A stretch of DNA of 60,834 nucleotides from Byssochlamys sp. IMV 00236 (taxonomy: Eukaryota > Ascomycota > Eurotiomycetes > Eurotiales > Thermoascaceae), in contig MSJH02000692.1 of the NCBI GenBank assembly GCA_001931875.2, positions 1-60,834 on the forward strand, read 5' to 3'. Position numbers and translations under genes: made by a program. Below, piece by piece: positions 12,663 to 23,485 of the stretch. A model generated the notes under the pieces. That model was not told the origin of the DNA and did not search any database. It saw nothing but the letters and a program-made list of their open reading frames with translations. Numbering within the stretch: position 1 is the stretch's first letter; every line of letters starts with the position of its first letter.

Positions 12663-14632
12663 ATGCTAGCTACACGTGATGTACTGACGTACCCGGGCTA
12701 TGCCTGGGCCGTGCCTGCTGATTCCGTAACACAGAATCAGTTCAATTTCAGTGTCTCACAGAACTCCATCTTTACTGGAGGAGCATCTGCTGCGAGTTTT
12801 GGGAATCCGTGGAAACCCAGCACTTTCGCGTGGTCATTCTCTGGCCTCAAACCGAATATGACTACTGGCCATTCGTCTGGAGTTGCCTCCGAGAAAATTG
12901 AGGATGCAGAGTTCGAAAGGCATCTGAGTCTCTTCGACATCCATGATCGAAAAGATGGAGCTGGCTCGGTTTCGAATGGGGATTCCAATGGTTCTCTCCT
13001 GGACGAGATGAAGACTGCTCCGTTGTTCTCCGCTGAGGTGAAGAAATATGTTGCAAAGGAGACGCTCTTCAAGTTTACGAGGAAGAACACATCGACGTTT
13101 CCTCAGCACGGACTGATAGGGCTGAGGTTGGAAACTCATGGAGATAATGACGAGTCGGAAACGAAGCCAGAGCCGGAAAAGCAGATCAATAACCTCATGT
13201 ATGCTAATATAACGGCACCGTGGTCAACTTTCATTTGTGGCAGTCAAGGCAGCGGAAAGAGTCACACGCTCTCTTGCATGCTTGAAAATATGCTCCTCAC
13301 TCCCTCCAAAACAGGAACTCTTCATCGTCCACTTGCGGGGATCATCTTCCATTACGACAAGTTTACGAACTTTTCGACCACTCAGCTCTGTGAAGCTGCG
13401 TACCTGTGCTCTCATGGAGTTCCCGTGCGCGTCCTAGTGTCACCAAGCAATTTCATGACAATGCAGAAGCTATACCGAACTCTCCCAGGTCTTCCTGCCC
13501 ATGCGCCAAAACCGAAGGTGGTGCCCATGTACTTTCGAGAGGAGTATCTGAACATTACCATGATGAAGACGTTGATGGCTATCGGAGGCGAGGGCAACAC
13601 TCCGCTCTACATTGAGGTGAGTAGATCCAGTCTTTGTACACACGTACCAGTTCAACCCCCCTCTGACTTTGACCAGGTACTTAGCCAAGTACTGCGAGGA
13701 ATGGCTATGGAATCTCAGGGATCGCGAGGCCTGAACTATAAGCTCTTTAAACAGAGGTTAGAATCGGAGAAGTTCTCGAAAGACCAGCTTGCACCGTTGA
13801 GACTACGCCTTCAGCTTCTCGAGTCTTTCTTGGATACGTCAGCGAAATCGTCCTCGAAAACCGCCGATATATGGGAGTTCGAAAAGGGCACATTGACAAT
13901 CGTAGACCTGAGCTGTCCATTTGTCGATGAGAACGATGCTTGTGCGCTGTTCAACATATGTCTGTCGTTGTTCTTGGAGAATCGTGGAAATAGCGGTCGC
14001 CTCATTGCTCTGGACGAGGCCCACAAGGTAGGTGATATGCACTCACGAATGGTGAATTGTTACCCGTTGGACTAATGTGTGGCTCTTGTTAGTTTTTGTC
14101 CACCAAGTCCAACGAAGCCCTCGAGTTCACTGATACGCTCTTATCAGTAATCAGACAACAGCGACATCTGGGTACCAGAGTTGTGATCGCAACTCAAGAA
14201 CCTACACTATCGCCAGACCTACTTGACCTCTGCAACGTAACGATCGTGCACCGGTTCAGTTCGCCAGCATGGTACAAGATGCTCGAAGCTCATCTTGCTG
14301 CGGCGCTGATTGGGAAACAGCGACAGCAAAGGACAACAGTCGACTCAGGTAATCTTTTTGACCAGATCGTCAAGCTGAAGACCGGAGAAGCCCTCCTATT
14401 CTGCCCCACCGCGGCTGTCGACGTAGCCACGGACGACACCGGCGAGATTAACGGGAACCGATCAGCCTCAGAAGTCGACATGACTGGAGACATCCCGTCC
14501 ATAGCGCAACCACCATCTCCAGTTTCCGATCGAAGCGAAAAGAGAGTGAAAGAACTCGGATCGCGGTACATCAGAATGAAGATACGCAACAGAATCACTA
14601 CAGACGGAGGCCGCAGCATCCTTGCAGAATAG
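12663..14632 (+). CDS. Uncharacterised fungal P-loop ATPase (HerA/FtsK-like fold likely)
   Basis: Three exons (12663-13616, 13677-14027, 14093-14632) give 614 aa. Intron 1 (60 nt) keeps the frame open, so it could be missed, but it has GTGAGT, a CTGAC branch site and CAG. Removing it joins the region just after the residues TPLYIE to the VLSQVLRG stretch, which suits the family. Motifs are a Walker A (GSQGSGKS, residues about 193-200), a hydrophobic strand TIVDLSCPF, a Walker B-like LIALDEAHK (about 427-435), and a sensor-like VVIATQEPT followed by a conserved region around TIVHRF. This combination marks a family of uncharacterised fungal ATPases resembling the HerA/FtsK group; no function is known to me. 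The start codon lies exactly at the edge of the RIP block, so the native promoter and possibly a few N-terminal codons may have been altered. Confidence 0.88.
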
Positions 14633-15422
14633 CGTTGATATCGCGACGATCCTTCGTTGATAACTAGCCGATGATCAAAAGTGTTATTTGTTGACGTAGC
14701 GGATATTTTATTGGCGATATTTGGGATTGGGGTTTAAGGATGCAGTTTGTGTCGTGTACTATTACTGGGAGGCAATTGTATCAATCATAGACCAAAATAT
14801 ACCTATGTACTGTACCTGGGATAAAAATTGGTTATGAATCGTTCATCGTGAGTGCGTTACCAGATGCGCGAATCGGTGGCAGAGACCTCGCATTGATCAT
14901 CTTATGAACCTCTTATTCGATAGTAAATCAGACACTAGCAGATCAAATAAACAGCCATGTTACGACTGTAACAGACAGGAAGTGAAGCAGCTAACTCCAG
15001 GCTGACTGGCTAAGCAAAGATGAGAGATCGCCGTTCGAGTGCCTGGTTCACGTGTGACCCTGACGTCAGGGGTGCCGGCACCACCAACAATTCCAAGATA
15101 GCTCGCAGATCAAACGACAAGGAGAAAATGTGTATAGCCACAAGAGGCAGACGGTGAGCACTGCGTCATTAAGCACTGAATGAAATTGCTGGCTAGCCCT
15201 GGAATGCACTTGCGTTCTATGGGTTTATTAAAGGAGTGTTCCACTCATCTGTAGCGTACTGATCGATTGAAGTCAGGGAAAGGAAACACAATTTCACGTT
15301 TTCAACAAATCATGGAGAAACAAGCGTGACTCGTGATATGAATGTAAAGAAGGTATTCTTGCCTTTTTTTTTTAGGATATTGCAATCTGGAATGTGCCCT
15401 CCGCCTCTAGAGGCAGGGCAAC
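14633..15422. other. Intergenic, no gene seen
   Basis: This separates the 3' end of the ATPase gene from the K+ channel start. It contains a short T-run at about 15364-15374 ahead of the channel gene, which may belong to its promoter or 5' UTR. No convincing ORF or RNA was seen. Confidence 0.6.
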
Positions 15423-17585
15423 ATGAACGACCCGGGTCTGGACAGTACCATAGCGCAAGAGGCGACTGAGATTGATAGACATTCCACGAACCTAGGGACA
15501 GACCATGATGAGCGCCCTGAGCTTGGCTGGGCTGACGAACTAAGGGTTCGAGAGGGAGATGTGGCAGAGGCCCTAAAACCAGCCAGATGGTGGATTGCGT
15601 CCACGGCGATTCCGTTGGTAGCGGTACGTTGATGCCGATAACATGCTACTGAATATGGTTGAGAATACCAAATAGATTGCAACGTTTAAGGCTGATACTA
15701 GAATGTAGGGAACTCTGGGCCCAATGGCTAACGCTTTCAGCATTTGCAGTCTAGCTCAGAGTTGGACTTATCAATTGGCTCCAAGTGGAGGCTCTCCCCA
15801 AGAAATTCCGGATCCAGCATGGTCTGTATTGACTTCGCAACTTGTATCATACGAAACGCTGACTCTTGTTGCAGGGTAATTGCAGTCAATGCAGTATCTC
15901 TTGCGTTTGCTCTCATATCAAACTTCGCGCTGCTGATGAATATGGCTCGACGGATACGCTTCTCTATCTCACAGCCAATCGTCATTATTGGATGGTACAT
16001 TTCCTCCATAATGCTGATATGTCTACTCGCAGTCTTCAAGTCATATAATGACACGAGAGCCCACACCCTCACACAAGCTTATTATTATGGCATACTAGCA
16101 GCTGCCATCTACTTCGCTATCTCTTCGTTGCTGCTAATTACCGTCTACGGTGCATACAAAGGTCACTATACAAAGGAGTTTAATCTTACGACGAGTCAAA
16201 GGACACTCATGTTACAGACTATCATTTTTCTAGTGTATCTCCTAGGCGGAGCTGCCGTCTATGCGCACATCGAAAAGTGGCGCTATTTGGATGCCATATA
16301 CTGGGCTGACTTTACATTGCTGACTATCGGTATTGGCGACTTTGTCCCTCGTACCCATTTGGGCCGAGGCTTGCTGTTTCCATTTGCAATGGGCGGCTTG
16401 TTGATTATTGGTCTAATCATTGGATCGATAAGATCACTTATGCTCCAGAAAGGAAGCAAAAAACTGGCCGGCCGCATAACTGAGAAAACGCGGAGGGCTC
16501 TTCTGAAACGGGTCCTAGCCAGTTACGAGGACCCTCGAAGTTTCTCGCCAAATGCTAACGCAGATGGAAGTGATGATGAAGTGGAAAGGAGAAGACGAGA
16601 GTTTCTGGCTATGCGAGAGGTGCGGCGAATAGCTGAAATCGAGCAAAAATGGGTCTCGTTGGTTATTTCTTTGACTGTGTGGATGATGTTCTGGCTACTT
16701 GGTGCAGTGGCCTTCTGGAGATCAGAGAGAGACCGAGGCTGGACGTATTTCCAGGCACTTTATTTCGCCTATACATCGCTCTTGACGATAGGCTACGGTG
16801 ACATATACCCTGTCAACAATTGGGCCAAGCCGTTCTTTGTCTTCTGGTCGCTCCTTGCTGTGCCAACTGTTACGATTCTTATTTCGAACCTAGGAGACAC
16901 CATCGTGAGGGGGATCCGCAATGCTACACTATACCTGGGAGAGTTAACCATTCTTCCTGGAGAGCAGAGTTTTACAGACAGATTTAAAGATCTGCTTCGT
17001 TTCTCTATCGGAGCCAGGGGTCCTAACGACACTGAAGATGCGCAACAGCAAGAAAATAACGAGGCCAATCGGGAGCAGGCACGGGTAGTCGAGCAGGCGG
17101 AAAGTGTCATGGAAGAGGAGGAACTCCAAGAAGAGGAACAAGCGCGTGAAAAGGGTGATATTCGGGCTGAGAACATTCACCATAAGCAGTATCTCCTCAT
17201 GCGTGAGATTCGGAAGTTGCTTAGTTATGTGAATAGTGATCCTCCAAAAAGGTTCAGCTACGAAGAGTGGGCATACTACCTTAAGCTCCTCGGAGCGGAC
17301 GAGTCAGTCGCAAGTTATCACCGGGCTCCGCCGCTTGACGCCGATGAGACATCGATCCAGCAGACGGGCTCTTCGGAGGACAACGAAGGCCAGAGAAGGA
17401 CACCAAAATGGAGCTGGATGGGTAGCAGGAGTCCCTTGATGGGTGACAAAGAGGAGGCTGAATGGCTTCTAGAAGCATTCTCTGAGAGACTGGAAAGAGA
17501 GCTGAAAAGGCAGAGGGATGAGGTTCAGTCTCAAAAGCGCAATTCTAAACGCGACAAGCAAAACTCGCAAGAAAAGGATAAGTAA
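15423..17585 (+). CDS. TOK1: TOK-type outward-rectifying two-pore K+ channel
   Basis: Three exons (15423-15623, 15709-15821, 15875-17585) encode 674 aa. Both introns have clean GT-AG ends and rejoin a continuous TM segment. Eight hydrophobic helices are arranged as in yeast Tok1. There are two pore loops with selectivity filters: TIGIGD after the sixth helix and TIGYGD between the last two. This two-P, eight-TM layout is specific to the fungal TOK family, plasma-membrane channels that carry outward K+ current on depolarisation. A charged cytosolic linker (about residues 265-330) separates the two pore halves. The C-terminal roughly 200 residues are hydrophilic, rich in E/Q/R, and probably regulatory. 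The asymmetry of the two filters (GIGD versus GYGD) is normal for the family. Some upstream extension of the N-terminus cannot be excluded, but the first ATG gives a plausible acidic cytosolic tail. Confidence 0.95.
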
Positions 17586-18148
17586 TTAAACAGGGATTCA
17601 GTTGCAAATAGTTGTTTTTATGCCTATTCTACAGTTTGTGTGCAATATTGGAGGCCCCTTTTTCGCAAGCAGTTTTCCTTTTCTTTCGATTGGCAATCAT
17701 TCTTTATTCATCTGTCAGGGTGCATTAACATGAGGTTCATCATCGCAACTGTTCTCACGCTGCATTTCCATTAGGCTGCATGTATAGGCGTTTGTGCAAT
17801 TACATTCAGAATTTCTAACAGTGACAAAATAACTGGGTGTCCACTTAAAAGCAATAGTTTTCATCAAATACAATGAGTTATAGAAGTTAGTATAATAGCC
17901 GCCTATCACTGCTGTACTTTTATATCACAGTAATCTGACGGTTCTTCTCGGTATACTATTAGAGGACCCTGTAGTGAATTCACACTATAGGCAGCCTCTC
18001 CTGCACGCCCTTATGAAGGTGACGGGGGGTCGGAAGTTCTCGCAATCTTCAAGCTCACCATGTTCCAAATGCCTGGACCCCTTGATTTTTAGATACGACC
18101 GCTTGGATAAACGGAGATATCTATCATTACGAGGTTTGTTGACTGGAA
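17586..18148. other. Intergenic, no gene seen
   Basis: Contains the channel 3' UTR and the promoter/5' UTR of the next gene. A short open stretch near 17974 overlaps the next gene in another frame and has no coding character. Confidence 0.6.
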
Positions 18149-20500
18149 ATGCTCCTCGTTTTTGTCTCTCTCATGGCACTACAAACAAGCACCTATGGAC
18201 TATCCGACCCCGACAGGAATACACTGCATCCCAGAGACTCCCAGATTGATATAGAAGAAGTCAGTGAATCAAGATCAGTATCTACTTCAATATTCAGATG
18301 TGAAAGAGGAGAGCCGATCTTCAGCATTCCCCAAACTCTAGCTACAGTGATCCCGCCTCCCTTGCCAACGACGTCTTCAGAGACGACTTCTACTTCGAGG
18401 GAGACTACATCGTGGTATACCACCACTTTCTTCACGACATTCCAAACTGGTACTGCTACACAGTCTGATAGTACTATTATCTCTTCGAATTCTACAGCCA
18501 CTGCAGCTTCATCGAACAATAGTACATCTTCTACCACTCCAACAGAAACCCAGGCCCACGGCACGAAAAAAGGCAAAGCCCCTACGGTTATCATAGCCGT
18601 TATTGCTGTACTGGTTGTTATTCTCTGTTGTTTACTACTTGCCATTTGGTACTTTAGGAAGAAGCGGAAGCACTTCTATAGCAAACGCGGAAAGGAACGT
18701 CTACCTGATATCAATACGCCACAGATTCGGAGTGGAGGTGGTCTTGGTCTTCGCGTTCCTATGGGAGATTTACGAAACTCAGGCGGAAATGGTACTCCAA
18801 CCTCGCTGGTGAAGAGGATGTTACCGCATTCTATGTTTTCCAGAAACAGAGACTTGGGTTGTCCCTGTCCACAACCGCCTGATGATAATGCAAAATATGG
18901 TCCGAACTCAAGTCCTTTGAACGAACAGTTTCCCTTGAAGGAGACACATGGTCCTGCTACTCCTCCTAAACATCACCGTGTGGCTCCGTTGAAGTTGCAT
19001 GATGAGACGGGTGATGCGGGAGACTTTGGTCAAGCTGAGCATCACCAGTCTGGGAATGGGGCCAATGATGAAATAGAATCTATAATCGATCGTTATGCCG
19101 AGATTCCTGTTCCTGATCATGAAGGGTTTGAATATGCGAGTCCTACTGGTCAGGGGATTGAGCGTTGGTCACAGGGATATGCCAGTCCTGAATCAAGCAC
19201 ACCAAGAATGGAGATGGTTGAACGGCCTAGAAGCGAACCGCTGTTCTTCAAGCTTCACAATTCCGGAAGTCCAGGATGGAAAAGACCGAGTCCTGTAACG
19301 CCACTCACGCCTAGTACTGGTCTTCGCACTGAGGATCGTGACACACCTTTGTTTCCTCGGATGGCGACGCTACGAGCAGACAATGGCCAGCAGCAACAGC
19401 AGCAGAGTACGAGAAACGACCAGGGAGAATGGAGCAAGGATAGCCCTCGCTATTATTCTGATCAAAATACAGATCCTGAATATGAATCGAGAAAGCGGGA
19501 CCTTCAGAGAAGGTTCGGTTTTGGAGAACAAGTCTTCCCTCTGCGATCGAGAAACAGGGCTTCTCCATCATATACCGGTCATTCGAGAGATGTATCCACC
19601 ATGCATGGATGGGGTACCTTTGCGAACAATGACCCTCGCTGGGAAGAGCATACTGAACAAGCTAGCTCTGTGCTCAATAGCGGTAACAGATTAGGCAGTC
19701 AAGACACGCCACATAGTGAGGACTACGACCCTAATAATGTCATTGAGAGACAAGAATCGCGATCCCATTCCATCACTAGTCTCCATCCGAGACCGTTGGT
19801 TATACGCAAGGTCAATTCTCTACCTCTGCTGGAAAGCATATTATCAGAACTCGGATCTTCTTCCGAGGCAGCCTGGTCTGATAGTAGAGCTTCACGACTC
19901 CCCGACGAACAACTGGAATACCTCCCAGCTACTCGTTACGATCCAGAGGAAGACAGAGCTCTCTATGATGTTAGAGGAAGCTACGGTTCAGAAGACACTA
20001 TTCGTGAGATACATAGCACTATTGAAGGGTTTAACAATATGGAAGGCATTTCACAGGATGATATAGAAGAGAAGAGAAGTCATTACGAATATGAAAACTT
20101 CGAGTCTCATGGTGAGGGTTCACCGACACACCTCACGCCGTACGGACACATTAATCCCAGCGAACGCTCAACGAGAACCGACCCATCGCCCAGCTCGAGC
20201 AGGCTAAGTCAAGTGGATCTTGGAAGCGTGTCTGGTTCACTGCGTATGTCGGGTAGGAGGAGTAGTATAAAAACCCATCTTCCGCGCCAGCGTTCCGAAG
20301 AGACCTTTATAAGCGATGACCTCTTTGGGCCGAAAGTTCGTGCCATGAGAGCCGGCCGTGAGTATGTTCTCGCTGCTAGTGGTCGTCTTAAACCTTCTGC
20401 AGGAGCTGCGGATCAATATGGGGACTCGCGAGATAGTGCACGAAATCTTCGCCGAGATATGAAAGGGAAAATGCCTGAAAGAGAGCAATATAACTCATGA
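18149..20500 (+). CDS. Large single-pass membrane protein with Ser/Thr-rich ectodomain
   Basis: Single exon, 783 aa. The first 17 residues form a signal peptide (MLLVFVSLMALQTSTYG). They are followed by a Ser/Thr-rich, N-glycosylatable ectodomain of about 130 residues containing one cysteine. One transmembrane helix (about 149-168, VIIAVIAVLVVILCCLLLAI) precedes a basic stop-transfer (RKKRK). The remaining roughly 600 residues are cytosolic, low-complexity and rich in S, P, E and R, with a short polyQ run near residue 415. The architecture resembles fungal mucin-like wall or stress sensors (Wsc/Mid2/Msb2 type), but no WSC or other named domain is visible. The function is therefore unknown. 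A role in signalling or scaffolding at the plasma membrane is inference from architecture. Confidence 0.85.
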   Translation: MLLVFVSLMALQTSTYGLSDPDRNTLHPRDSQIDIEEVSESRSVSTSIFRCERGEPIFSIPQTLATVIPPPLPTTSSETTSTSRETTSWYTTTFFTTFQTGTATQSDSTIISSNSTATAASSNNSTSSTTPTETQAHGTKKGKAPTVIIAVIAVLVVILCCLLLAIWYFRKKRKHFYSKRGKERLPDINTPQIRSGGGLGLRVPMGDLRNSGGNGTPTSLVKRMLPHSMFSRNRDLGCPCPQPPDDNAKYGPNSSPLNEQFPLKETHGPATPPKHHRVAPLKLHDETGDAGDFGQAEHHQSGNGANDEIESIIDRYAEIPVPDHEGFEYASPTGQGIERWSQGYASPESSTPRMEMVERPRSEPLFFKLHNSGSPGWKRPSPVTPLTPSTGLRTEDRDTPLFPRMATLRADNGQQQQQQSTRNDQGEWSKDSPRYYSDQNTDPEYESRKRDLQRRFGFGEQVFPLRSRNRASPSYTGHSRDVSTMHGWGTFANNDPRWEEHTEQASSVLNSGNRLGSQDTPHSEDYDPNNVIERQESRSHSITSLHPRPLVIRKVNSLPLLESILSELGSSSEAAWSDSRASRLPDEQLEYLPATRYDPEEDRALYDVRGSYGSEDTIREIHSTIEGFNNMEGISQDDIEEKRSHYEYENFESHGEGSPTHLTPYGHINPSERSTRTDPSPSSSRLSQVDLGSVSGSLRMSGRRSSIKTHLPRQRSEETFISDDLFGPKVRAMRAGREYVLAASGRLKPSAGAADQYGDSRDSARNLRRDMKGKMPEREQYNS

Positions 20501-21486
20501 TCTGTGCGACTTATGAACCGTGGCTGGGGTTGATGTCAGAATACTGACTTACTGGTCACCAAGGGTTGTGTGTTTGAACTTTCTAAGTAAATGTCGGCAT
20601 GCATGACCCCGTCTATTCTTTTCCTAACTACCTAGATATCTGATCTGATTCTCAACTCAGGCATAATAGCGTCTTTATTTATTTTATCTTGTTGACCTGG
20701 GTCTCGATTCTGGTTCCGGGGGATATCGATTTATCATTTCTAACCCGCATCTATTAGCAGGTCAGGAGTTATGGTGGTCTAATTTCCTGTTGGCGATCAA
20801 TAATAAGCTACAAGCTAGAATAATCCCTAGAGAACTCTTGCTAGAAATTATCCGATAGGCCTCGGTTTTATGCATGAAGCGTTTAAATAGATTAGAGATT
20901 GATTGTAATGATATCAGATGGATCGATATATCTATAATCTGAATGTGAAACGACGACTTCGACTTTACTTAAGTACAAGGGCAAGCAACAACTATCCTCT
21001 TCCATGAATGTTGTTATCAGCGGATGAATCCTAACCCGCTGCCAATCCTTTAGCCGATCTAAAATCAACGGTCGTGCTGGCTAAGCTACTCTCGAGTCTC
21101 GAGTCTCCGTACAATTCCCCGCATTTCGGAGGTCGCGGGGCACACGATACCATGGTCACCTTTTGTGCTGCCAAGTATGTAACTGTCGCTCTGATACTTA
21201 TTTTCCATCGGGGGTCCGAAAAGAGGATTGGAAATCAAGTAAGTGGGCATATGGCGTGATTGATTACAAGCCAACTCAGTAACTTACCATCTACGACGCT
21301 GTACTCCTTCGCTCATTCAAGACTGATTAATACTGACTGACTCATGAATTGAATGGAATAGTATTCGCTTTGAGAACGTTCTACTGCACATCGGTTTCGT
21401 AGAGATCGGAGAAACAACACAGGACTTCATAATCGGAAACAACCCCACGACTTGTATTCGACGTTAATTATCCCCAACAAGCAAAA
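20501..21486. other. Intergenic, with a candidate 5' UTR intron
   Basis: No coding gene seen. A good donor (GTAAGT at 21239), a perfect TACTGAC branch site near 21330 and an acceptor AG at 21360-21361 outline a possible 123-nt intron. It would lie in the 5' UTR of the downstream hydroxyacid dehydrogenase. The rest is probably the 3' UTR of the membrane-protein gene and promoter sequence. Confidence 0.45.
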
Positions 21487-22533
21487 ATGTCGAAACCGGT
21501 GAAAGTCGCCATCCTAGATGACTACCAGAATCTAGCACCAGCCAAATTCGAATCGCTAGTCTCTTCTGGTCGTGTCGAGCTGACTAGCTTCACCGAAACG
21601 CTGGACACTCGCGATGCCAAAGACAGAACGGCGTTGATTGAGCGATTGCAGCCGTTCGAGGTTATTTCGACAATGCGCGAGCGGACTGTTTTCACAGAAG
21701 ATGTGCTTAAAGCACTGCCTAATCTGAAGTTACTTCTTACGACAGGTCTTCGTAACGCGTCCATCGATTCTGTCGCAGCTGCGAAGCACGGCATTATCGT
21801 CGCGGGGACGGAGAGTCGTTCGAAGGCTGGACCAGACGCTACGACGCAACATACGTGGGCGCTGATTCTGGGGTTGGCGAGACATATTGCTCGAGATGAT
21901 CTCGCGGTTAAGAGTGGCGCGTGGCAGGGCCCGACGCTGGCGCTTGGTCTACCTGGTCTGACGCTCGGTTTGTTGGGTTTGGGGAAACTGGGTGCAGCAA
22001 CGGCACGAATTGCCGTCCTCGCATTCAACTTGAAGGTCATCGCGTGGTCGTCTAGTCTGACGCAAGAAAAAGCCGATGAGACTGCTAAGAGTCTCGGTTT
22101 ACCGGTCGGTTCGATCCGCGTGGCGTCCTCGAAGCTGGATCTTTTTCGCGCCGCGGATATCGTCAGTGTGCATTATGTGCTGTCCGAGCGGAGTCGAGGC
22201 ATAGTTGGCAAGGAGGAGCTGGCGGCTCTGAAACCGAGCGCCTTGTTGATCAACACATCTCGAGGACCGCTAATCGATGAAACAGCGCTCTTGGAGACTC
22301 TGAAGGCTGGTCGGATTCGTGGGGCGGCGTTGGATGTCTTTAACAAAGAGCCCCTTCCCGTTGACAGCGAATGGAGGACGACGAGATGGGGCGAGGATGG
22401 ACGTAGTGAGGTGCTTCTTACGCCGCATATGGGATACGGTGAAGCAGACAATATCAGTTCGTGGTATGCGCAAACGGCAGCCAATCTGGAGCACTGGTTG
22501 GATGGAAAGGCGGTTCCCAATCGATTGAATTGA
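21487..22533 (+). CDS. D-isomer-specific 2-hydroxyacid dehydrogenase
   Basis: Single exon, 348 aa, the usual length for the family. It oxidises D-2-hydroxyacids or reduces 2-ketoacids with NAD(P)H. The split substrate-binding domain is followed by a Rossmann fold with GLLGLGKLG (around residues 159-167). The signature NTSRGPLID carries the catalytic Arg, an EPLP motif the Glu, and a LLTPHMGY motif the general-acid His. Residues consistent with the active site are thus all present. Substrate cannot be deduced; glyoxylate/hydroxypyruvate-type and other 2-ketoacid reductases share these motifs. The start has an AAAATG context directly after a CA-rich leader (aagcaaaa). It is probably cytosolic, as no targeting peptide is visible. 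Confidence 0.92.
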   Translation: MSKPVKVAILDDYQNLAPAKFESLVSSGRVELTSFTETLDTRDAKDRTALIERLQPFEVISTMRERTVFTEDVLKALPNLKLLLTTGLRNASIDSVAAAKHGIIVAGTESRSKAGPDATTQHTWALILGLARHIARDDLAVKSGAWQGPTLALGLPGLTLGLLGLGKLGAATARIAVLAFNLKVIAWSSSLTQEKADETAKSLGLPVGSIRVASSKLDLFRAADIVSVHYVLSERSRGIVGKEELAALKPSALLINTSRGPLIDETALLETLKAGRIRGAALDVFNKEPLPVDSEWRTTRWGEDGRSEVLLTPHMGYGEADNISSWYAQTAANLEHWLDGKAVPNRLN

Positions 22534-22888
22534 TTTGTATGTATGGAATAGTCTACCTTGGCGAGATTATCGGTAGAGTATCTGCTATATTCGCATTTGC
22601 ACTGGATGACTGGGTAAGCATCGGTAGTGTCTCAACGAGATTGAAACTCTTTGATAGTTTCTTGAAGCTAATTTCATGTGAATATGGACATGTGTCGCGC
22701 TAGATATCAGCAAGAATAGGTAAAAGGCTGCGTTTAGATACGGCTGAATGGCATTTCTCAGACGGAGGTCAGACGTCGTAACGATTGTAGCATACATATA
22801 TAGAAAGGTTCCGGGGCACCGGACAGGTAACGAGCCAGCGCATTCTGCTGGCCCACGGATCCTACGACTGCTTCCTCCAGTGTCCGCA
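22534..22888. other. Convergent intergenic, no gene seen
   Basis: Short region between the 3' ends of the + strand dehydrogenase and the - strand small membrane protein. It presumably holds both 3' UTRs. Confidence 0.6.
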
Positions 22889-23485
22889 TCATAGCATGTG
22901 TCTCTCTGTCTGTGCCATCTTCGCGATAGCCTCTGGGCTGATTTCTGGCTCGGGTTTGGGCGCTGAATCCAGGTTGGCGTGATAGTAGGGGCTTTTATCG
23001 AACTCAGTATCCATCATTCTGGGGGTCCGGGCTGGATCCCGGCCTGTTGATGCAGTTGGGAGCGGCACTGTTATCTGAGGAGGTCTCCATCCTTGCGACG
23101 AAACTGGGACCATGCGGACTGTCGGCTGCTTTTTGTCGCCGGGGCGTGCTGGGGGGTCATAATCATCATCGATCTCAATATCATAATTACGGGCCTTAAC
23201 ATCCTCCAGGGCATCCAGTTGCTTCCTTCGTCTCGAAAGAACGACGAGCACGACAAGGGCGGTTACGACGACACTGCAACAAGAGATCAGCAGCAGCTCT
23301 TATCGCACGGTTTAGACAATATAAAGACGATCGGGGCGTATGCAGTAAGGATATACTTACAATCCCAAGATAGCCGTCGGTACGGCATTCATCAAGAGCT
23401 TACTGACCGGCTTCTCACACTCAGGACTGTCACTGCCAGCAGAACAATCTCGTCGCAAAAGTATAGAACGAACGTCAAGGCCCAT
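22889..23485 (-). CDS. Small single-pass membrane protein (169 aa)
   Basis: Two exons on the minus strand (23485-23361 and 23273-22889), joined across an 87-nt intron with GTAAGT and TTGCAG. The protein starts MGLDVRSILLRR and has two N-terminal cysteines (about residues 14 and 22). One TM helix follows at about 36-53 (VVVTALVVLVVL) and then RRRK, which predicts an extracellular or lumenal N-terminus. The cytosolic tail begins with a heptad-like acidic stretch (NYDIEIDDDYDPP) and continues proline-rich. A short N-terminus with cysteines, one TM and an acidic tail recalls a conserved fungal family of unknown role. Without the upstream exon the TM helix would be cut, which supports the spliced model. 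Confidence 0.75.

Noticed and set aside
17974..18249. 91-codon open frame before the large single-pass membrane protein
   Set aside because: Overlaps the real start in another frame, has no signal or domain, and is most likely 5' UTR.
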